DNA of 37,729 nucleotides from Verrucomicrobiota bacterium (GTDB lineage Bacteria > Verrucomicrobiota > Verrucomicrobiia > Limisphaerales > UBA1319). The stretch covers positions 1-37,729 of the forward strand of contig JAKLHY010000046.1 of the NCBI GenBank assembly GCA_022709905.1, read 5' to 3'. This document shows positions 33,996-37,729 of the stretch, piece after piece. Within the stretch, counting starts at the first letter, position 1. Every line of letters begins with the position of its first letter. The translations under genes and the position numbers were made by a program. The notes below the pieces were generated by a model, which worked only from the letters and a program-made list of their open reading frames with translations, was not told the DNA's origin and searched no databases.

Positions 33996-35813
33996 TTAAA
34001 CGCGTCGAAAACCCAGGCGGTGTTTGAGTTGATTGAACTCCTCGACTAGGGCGCCGCGTTCGGCGTTTTGGTATCGCGCGGGGAGGTAACGCCGGTCCGA
34101 GCAGGCCAACACAGCCGCCAGCTCCTGCAAGGCGAGCAATTGTGGATCCAGGGGATCGACGAAGGATTCCAGGGCTTCCTGAACATCCGCGGCCTGGACC
34201 TTGTCATCCCGTTCCGCCAGCACCGCCCGTTCCTTGGCCCTGACGAGGATGGCCTCGACATCGCTGCCGGTGAAAGGCCGGTCGCCGGCGGTTTTCTTGA
34301 TCTGCTTCTTAACGGCGTCGGAGAGTTCGATCTTCTTGAACCGCGCGATGGTGGTGAATAACTCCATGACTTCGCCCGCGTTCTGGGCCGGGAACAGGGG
34401 GATGCTCAACCCGAAGCGCCCCTGGCGCTTCATGTCGATGGCCAGCAGATCCGGCCGGGAGGTCATCGCAATCCAGAGCTCGCGTCCGCGCAGACTGGAA
34501 TCGCCAATATGGGCCGCAAAAGCGGCGAATACACGGCCGGACACGCCGCTGTCGTCGCTGCCCGATTCCCGAGAGCCAAAGACCGCATCGGCCTCGTCGA
34601 CCACCACCACCACGGGACCCAGAGCCCGGATGGTCATCAGGATGCGCGCCTGCTGCAATTCGGTGTCTCCAACCCACTTCGAGCGGAACTCTCCGATCTC
34701 CATCACCGGCAGACCGCATTCGCTGGCAAAGCAATCGACCAAAAACGACTTGCCAACTCCGACCCGGCCCGGCAGCAACACGCCGCGTTCGAGCACATCG
34801 TGTTTGCCGTTCTTGATTAGCCATGCCAGTTCTCGGAGCCTTTTCTTGGCGGCCACGTGCGTCGCGACCGCATCGAGGCTCACGCCGGCTTTTGGATTTT
34901 TGAATCGCACCAGGCCCTGGCAATAGTCTTCGATCAATCGTTTCTTGCCCGCGGCCAGGTAATCGACGGTCACCCGGATCTGGTTGCGGATGGCTTCCAC
35001 CAGGAGGTTCTGAACTCGGACGAGGTTCAAGCCCGAAAGGCGGCTGGCCAGTTCCGATTCGGTCAAGTCGCACCATGTCTCCAGGGGACGGCCCTCCCCA
35101 AGCGCCTTGAGATTGCCCGATTGCAGGAATTGCAGACGTTCTTCCGCGTCGGGGAGATCGATCTTGATTTGAGCGATATGCGGATTTTGGACGAGGTCGC
35201 TGTTCAATTCCGCTGCGGACTCGGTTACGAGCAGGATGCCCACGTCGGAGCGGCGCATTTCGGGCGAGGCGGCCCATTTCATCAGCGTGACCAGGGCAAT
35301 CCTTTCATCCGGGCTGGCGTAGGCATCCGACGTCGACGGCACAATTTTTTCCGGGAACTCGAGGATCAGCGTGGCGCCGCGCTGGCGTTCCTGGGCCATG
35401 TGCTGGAAAAACCGGCGGAGCAGGGGGGCCAGCTTCAAAAATTCCCTCGGGGGACCCTGGACATGATAGGCCGTGTTTTCGACGCGGTCGTAGATTTCGA
35501 GCCACTCGAAGAAGCGCTTCTGCATATCGGCGCTGCCAAAGGTCAATCCATCGCTGATATCGTAAAACAGCAGAAACGCGCGCTCGGGGAAGAGCCGTCG
35601 GACCAGAAAAGTCTTAAGAGACACGAAAGCGGTTTCGGCGCCCTCTTGAACCGGAAAGACATCGAAGATATTTCCGTGCAGAATGAACACCGAGTAAGAA
35701 CCGGTATTCCATCGGCGCGCCAATTCCAGCGCCCAGCCGCGCAAAGGCAGTCGGGTCGGATCCGAACCGGACAAAGGAGGAGTGAATTCAGCCAGAGCGG
35801 GACGTGGTTTCAT
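33996..35813 (-). CDS. AAA+ ATPase with a distinctive N-terminal domain
   Basis: 605 residues from ATG 35813 (MKPRPALAEFTPPLSGSDPT); the open frame further upstream is antisense/out of frame to the next gene and is rejected. Residues about 25-320 form a domain with LHGNIFDVFPVQEG, LFYDISDGLTF and GILLVTESAAELNSDLV, which looks like a degenerate AAA-like fold lacking a P-loop. A canonical AAA module follows: Walker A LLPGRVGVGKSFLVDCF at about 348-358, Walker B VVVVVDEADAVFG at about 401, sensor AMTSRPD, Arg-rich MKRQGRFG at about 466, and a helical lid with DRPFTGSDVEAILVRAKERA. The core resembles Ycf46/FtsH-type AAA ATPases, but there is no protease or zinc motif. The gene starts 2 bases after the stop of the membrane coiled-coil gene, so translation is coupled. 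I infer a membrane-associated remodelling ATPase. The function is unknown. Confidence 0.85.
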   Translation of the reverse strand: MKPRPALAEFTPPLSGSDPTRLPLRGWALELARRWNTGSYSVFILHGNIFDVFPVQEGAETAFVSLKTFLVRRLFPERAFLLFYDISDGLTFGSADMQKRFFEWLEIYDRVENTAYHVQGPPREFLKLAPLLRRFFQHMAQERQRGATLILEFPEKIVPSTSDAYASPDERIALVTLMKWAASPEMRRSDVGILLVTESAAELNSDLVQNPHIAQIKIDLPDAEERLQFLQSGNLKALGEGRPLETWCDLTESELASRLSGLNLVRVQNLLVEAIRNQIRVTVDYLAAGKKRLIEDYCQGLVRFKNPKAGVSLDAVATHVAAKKRLRELAWLIKNGKHDVLERGVLLPGRVGVGKSFLVDCFASECGLPVMEIGEFRSKWVGDTELQQARILMTIRALGPVVVVVDEADAVFGSRESGSDDSGVSGRVFAAFAAHIGDSSLRGRELWIAMTSRPDLLAIDMKRQGRFGLSIPLFPAQNAGEVMELFTTIARFKKIELSDAVKKQIKKTAGDRPFTGSDVEAILVRAKERAVLAERDDKVQAADVQEALESFVDPLDPQLLALQELAAVLACSDRRYLPARYQNAERGALVEEFNQLKHRLGFRRV

Positions 35814-35815
35814 AG

Positions 35816-36769
35816 TCAATTTCTGACGGTTGGACGTCCTGTTTTCACCGGGGAACCGGGAGAGAGTTGCGGGGGAATTTCGGTGCCAAAACCCAGGTTC
35901 CGATCGGTCTGCGGCAGCGAACCGACCAGATCCCGGTATTCCTCCAATTGTCCGAGCCAGCGATTGGTCTGCTCGAGATGTTCCACCGTTGCGTTGATGC
36001 GCGTGGTCAGGGTGTCGGTGTTGCGTATCGCCACGGCATCCGCGCGGAGCAGCTTGATCTGTTGCTCGAGGCGTTCCTCTTCCGAGGCCACCAGCTCGAG
36101 GTTCGACCGGGCTTGGGAGAGACGTTCGAGTCGTTTCTGCAACACTTGGCGCAGCTCTTGTCTCGAGTCCAGCAACCTCTGTCTCGAATCCAGGCTCGAT
36201 TCCGAATCCGGATTCTTTCGCAGCGATTCCATTTCCGACTGGATCCCCGCGATGACCTGCTCGGTCTCCTTCAGCTTGGAGGGGATATCTTCCTGGAGTT
36301 CGGCCGCCAAGAATCCCTCGAGGGACTCCTGGATGGTCAAAAGCCGCAGGTAAGTCCACATCAACTCGTCCAGTCTATACACTCGGGTGTCGATGCCGCC
36401 AGGCCCCTCGGTCAGGGCGGCCTTGCTCCCCGCAGCTTCAATTTCCCGGCAGACATCAGCCAACTCCTGGTAGCGGGTTCGTCCCGCGTGGGAAAGCCCA
36501 TTCAATAACTGGGATCGGCGCGCCAGAAACTGGGTGACTTCGGCCTCTTCCGCTTTTTGCCGGAAATCCTGGGTTTTGGAGTCGAGCCATTTCCGATAAA
36601 TGCCCAGGTCCGGAAGGTAAATCCAGCCCAGCGCATACGCCACCGCGCCCGCAAGCAGAAACAAAGGCTGCGCGGCGACGAATCCCGCCCCCAAAGTCAG
36701 GATGGCCAGCCAGGCGTGATGCGGGCTTTTCCAGAAGGCTCTGCGATAACTGGTCGCTGGATGATTCAT
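35816..36769 (-). CDS. Membrane-anchored coiled-coil protein, partner of the AAA+ ATPase
   Basis: About 317 residues from ATG 36769 (MNHPATSYRRAFWKSPHHAW). The longer frame to 36910 passes into the inverted-repeat element and is unlikely. Two adjacent hydrophobic segments at about 19-55 (AWLAILTLGAGFVAAQ, PLFLLAGAVAYALGWIYL) form a membrane hairpin, placing most of the protein in the cytoplasm. About residues 65-290 are highly charged, Glu/Arg/Leu/Gln-rich helices predicted to be coiled coil (EETEQVIAGIQSEM-like repeats, LVASEEERLEQQIKLLRADA). The C-terminus is a Pro/Gly-rich tail. I recognise no family. The stop is 2 bases before the AAA+ start, which strongly suggests a stoichiometric pair, with this protein acting as membrane scaffold or adaptor. 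Confidence 0.75.
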   Translation of the reverse strand: MNHPATSYRRAFWKSPHHAWLAILTLGAGFVAAQPLFLLAGAVAYALGWIYLPDLGIYRKWLDSKTQDFRQKAEEAEVTQFLARRSQLLNGLSHAGRTRYQELADVCREIEAAGSKAALTEGPGGIDTRVYRLDELMWTYLRLLTIQESLEGFLAAELQEDIPSKLKETEQVIAGIQSEMESLRKNPDSESSLDSRQRLLDSRQELRQVLQKRLERLSQARSNLELVASEEERLEQQIKLLRADAVAIRNTDTLTTRINATVEHLEQTNRWLGQLEEYRDLVGSLPQTDRNLGFGTEIPPQLSPGSPVKTGRPTVRN

Positions 36770-36863
36770 GGCCGACGTTCTCGATTTCGCCAGCCTGCCC
36801 CATCCCGGGAAATTTATCAACGCCGACTTGCATGGACTTGTGACGTTTCGCGCGCGCCCGATC

Positions 36864-36967
36864 GGAGGGACGAGCTCTGCGAGTCCCAGACGGGGTTTGC
36901 CGAGAGACAACCTCCGCGAGTCCCAGAATCCGGCGCGAAATTCGGGACTCGTATAACTCGTCCCTCC
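36864..36967. repeat. Nested inverted-repeat element
   Basis: Outer arms GGAGGGACGAG (36864-36874) and CTCGTCCCTCC (36957-36967) are perfect 11-bp complements. Inside, CGAGTCCC occurs at 36880-36887 and again at 36917-36924, and both can pair with GGGACTCG at 36944-36951. The second copy makes a 12-bp stem with one bulge (CGAGTCCC-a-GAAT with ATTC-GGGACTCG). The unit is about 104 bases, a size and shape typical of small mobile hairpin elements. Confidence 0.65.
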
Positions 36968-37376
36968 GGATGGTCGCTTCGATTGTCACTGCAATTACGT
37001 CTCGGACGGCATGGCCACCTGGCAGGAATACATTGCGGGAACGAATCCGACGAATAGGCAATCCGTATTTTAGTTTCAGGTCTGCGGGCGGCGTCTTGGC
37101 GCCCGAGAGACGAAGGCCAGCCGTAGCAACGACCGGAGGTGGAGCAGGGGAATATGGTAAAAGGTTGGGTTAGCGAAAGAAGAAGAGCCCGCGCAGCGGT
37201 CGCGCCTATTTGGAATTAGTTTACTCAAGGAGCATGATCGAGTGGTGACGACAGCGAATTAAGCCGAACCGATACCCGAGCGAACCTATGACGATTGGTG
37301 CCGCGAAACAAATTCCGCGCGCAGGTCGGCGGTGAGATCGAACCAAGACACGTTATCCGCCCTGATGCAACGGAGC

Positions 37377-37392
37377 GCGGACTTCAGTCCGC
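37377..37392. repeat. Short dispersed palindrome
   Basis: GCGGACTTCAGTCCGC is a perfect 7-bp stem around TC. It has the same architecture as 31829-31844 (GCGGGAT/ATCCCGC) and shares GGACT/AGTCC with 33898-33911. It is preceded by GGAGC, as the 31829 copy is (GGAGC just before it). Confidence 0.6.
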
Positions 37393-37631
37393 CCGTCATG
37401 CCACTGCGGAATAAACTCCGTGCTCCGAGTGTCCCTGCAGTGTTAGTGCCATGGCCAATTTTTGCTTTGGAGCGATGGAATGACGTTAGGGTCCGTGCAA
37501 AAATAACTTCCGATTTTGGCGGGAGCGCCGCCGGGTCAGATGCTAGGCGCGTGGGCGGGAGTGTATCCTCGGCGATACTCGACCGTCCACGCAACAACGC
37601 AGATGACCCAGCGCCGCCCCGCCCCGGAGGG

Positions 37632-37729
37632 CTGCGAGGCTTTGGCTCGCTGGCTTCGTTACTCCTCGGTCAGAGACCGCTGCGGGTATCTTCCCTCGTC
37701 GAGCCTCGCCAGCGAGCCAAATCCTCAGC
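37632..37729. repeat. Imperfect long inverted repeat at the right edge
   Basis: TTTGGCTCGCTGGC (37641-37654) and GCCAGCGAGCCAAA (37708-37721) are perfect 14-bp complements. The match extends outward with GCTG and GAGG (about 22 of 24 positions) toward 37632 and 37729. The 53-base interior has no obvious gene. The element may continue past the window. Confidence 0.6.

Larger units (their letters stand above)
36770..37729. other. Long non-coding stretch rich in inverted repeats
   Basis: No convincing gene is present in these 960 bases. The short frame at 37286-37597 (minus) runs through repeat sequence and has atypical composition. The stretch holds three inverted-repeat structures (36864-36967, 37377-37392, 37632-37729) and GC-rich filler. 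It may carry the promoter of the coiled-coil/AAA+ operon near 36770-36860, though no clear box is seen. Confidence 0.5.

Noticed and set aside
34857..36353. 498-residue plus-strand open frame
   Set aside because: It lies antisense to the AAA+ and coiled-coil genes, which have clear motifs; the long frame is a GC-rich by-product.
35814..36359. N-terminal extension of the AAA+ frame
   Set aside because: It overlaps the coiled-coil gene in another frame and has arginine/glycine-rich shadow composition; the ATG at 35813 is coupled to the upstream stop.
36770..36910. N-terminal extension of the coiled-coil frame
   Set aside because: It runs into the nested repeat; the ATG at 36769 gives a cleaner basic N-terminus before the membrane hairpin.
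37286..37597. 103-residue minus-strand frame
   Set aside because: It reads through the palindrome at 37377-37392 and other repeat-like DNA and has no ribosome site or domain.
1..37729. CRISPR arrays, tRNA or rRNA genes
   Set aside because: No regularly spaced repeats, cloverleaf-type GTTCGAATCC arms in context or rRNA motifs were seen by eye.

Overview
The window looks like chromosomal DNA from a member of the Verrucomicrobiota, most likely a Limisphaerales/Pedosphaera-like lineage. This is inferred from style, not from a marker gene. The signs are very large secreted lamin-tail/CotH/beta-helix proteins, an ECF sigma factor carrying its own transmembrane and Gly-rich extension, a DUF6807 plus Tat-exported Gfo/Idh/MocA pair, a CHRD protein, weak use of Shine-Dalgarno sites, and short dispersed intergenic palindromes. 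No tRNA, rRNA, CRISPR array or phage module was seen.

Layout, left to right. 1-246: N-terminal part of an IS1634/DUF4277-type transposase on the minus strand, running off the left edge. 574-2127: ECF sigma factor with a membrane-anchored Gly-rich tail. 2373-14032: three minus-strand genes for very large exported proteins built from lamin-tail, CotH-like, chitobiase-like and parallel beta-helix modules, each ending in a similar C-terminal FYRL-type module. 14297-14941: an O-methyltransferase with a signal peptide. 14933-18533: a housekeeping block on the minus strand, in transcription order 4.5S SRP RNA (ffs), dnaX, ybaB, recR and a HAD phosphatase. 18698-20569: exported agarase-like glycoside hydrolase with a CBM9-like tail. 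20743-22503: DEAD-box RNA helicase. 22500-23177: unknown protein. 23447-25066: two-LamG exported protein. 25261-27740: DUF6807 protein and Tat-lipoprotein oxidoreductase, probably one operon. 27920-31606: UDP-glucose dehydrogenase, a membrane-anchored TPR-like protein and an amino-acid permease. 31934-32905: CHRD protein with one CxxCH haem motif. 32975-33880: EamA transporter. 33996-36769: a tightly coupled pair, a membrane coiled-coil protein followed by an AAA+ ATPase. 36770-37729: non-coding DNA rich in inverted repeats.

How the genes work together. The replication/repair/secretion core (ffs, dnaX, ybaB, recR) has the same order as in Bacillus. The secreted enzymes and adhesin-like proteins, together with DUF6807/Gfo-Idh, suggest polysaccharide degradation and surface interaction. 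ugd provides UDP-glucuronate for exopolysaccharide. The best candidate for an undescribed system is the two-gene unit at 33996-36769, in which a hairpin-anchored coiled-coil protein is translationally coupled to an AAA+ ATPase with a distinctive N-terminal domain. A second candidate is the C-terminal FYRL module shared by at least four exported proteins here, which could be a sorting or anchoring signal. Many start codons are uncertain because Shine-Dalgarno sequences are weak; choices were made from signal peptides and neighbour spacing.
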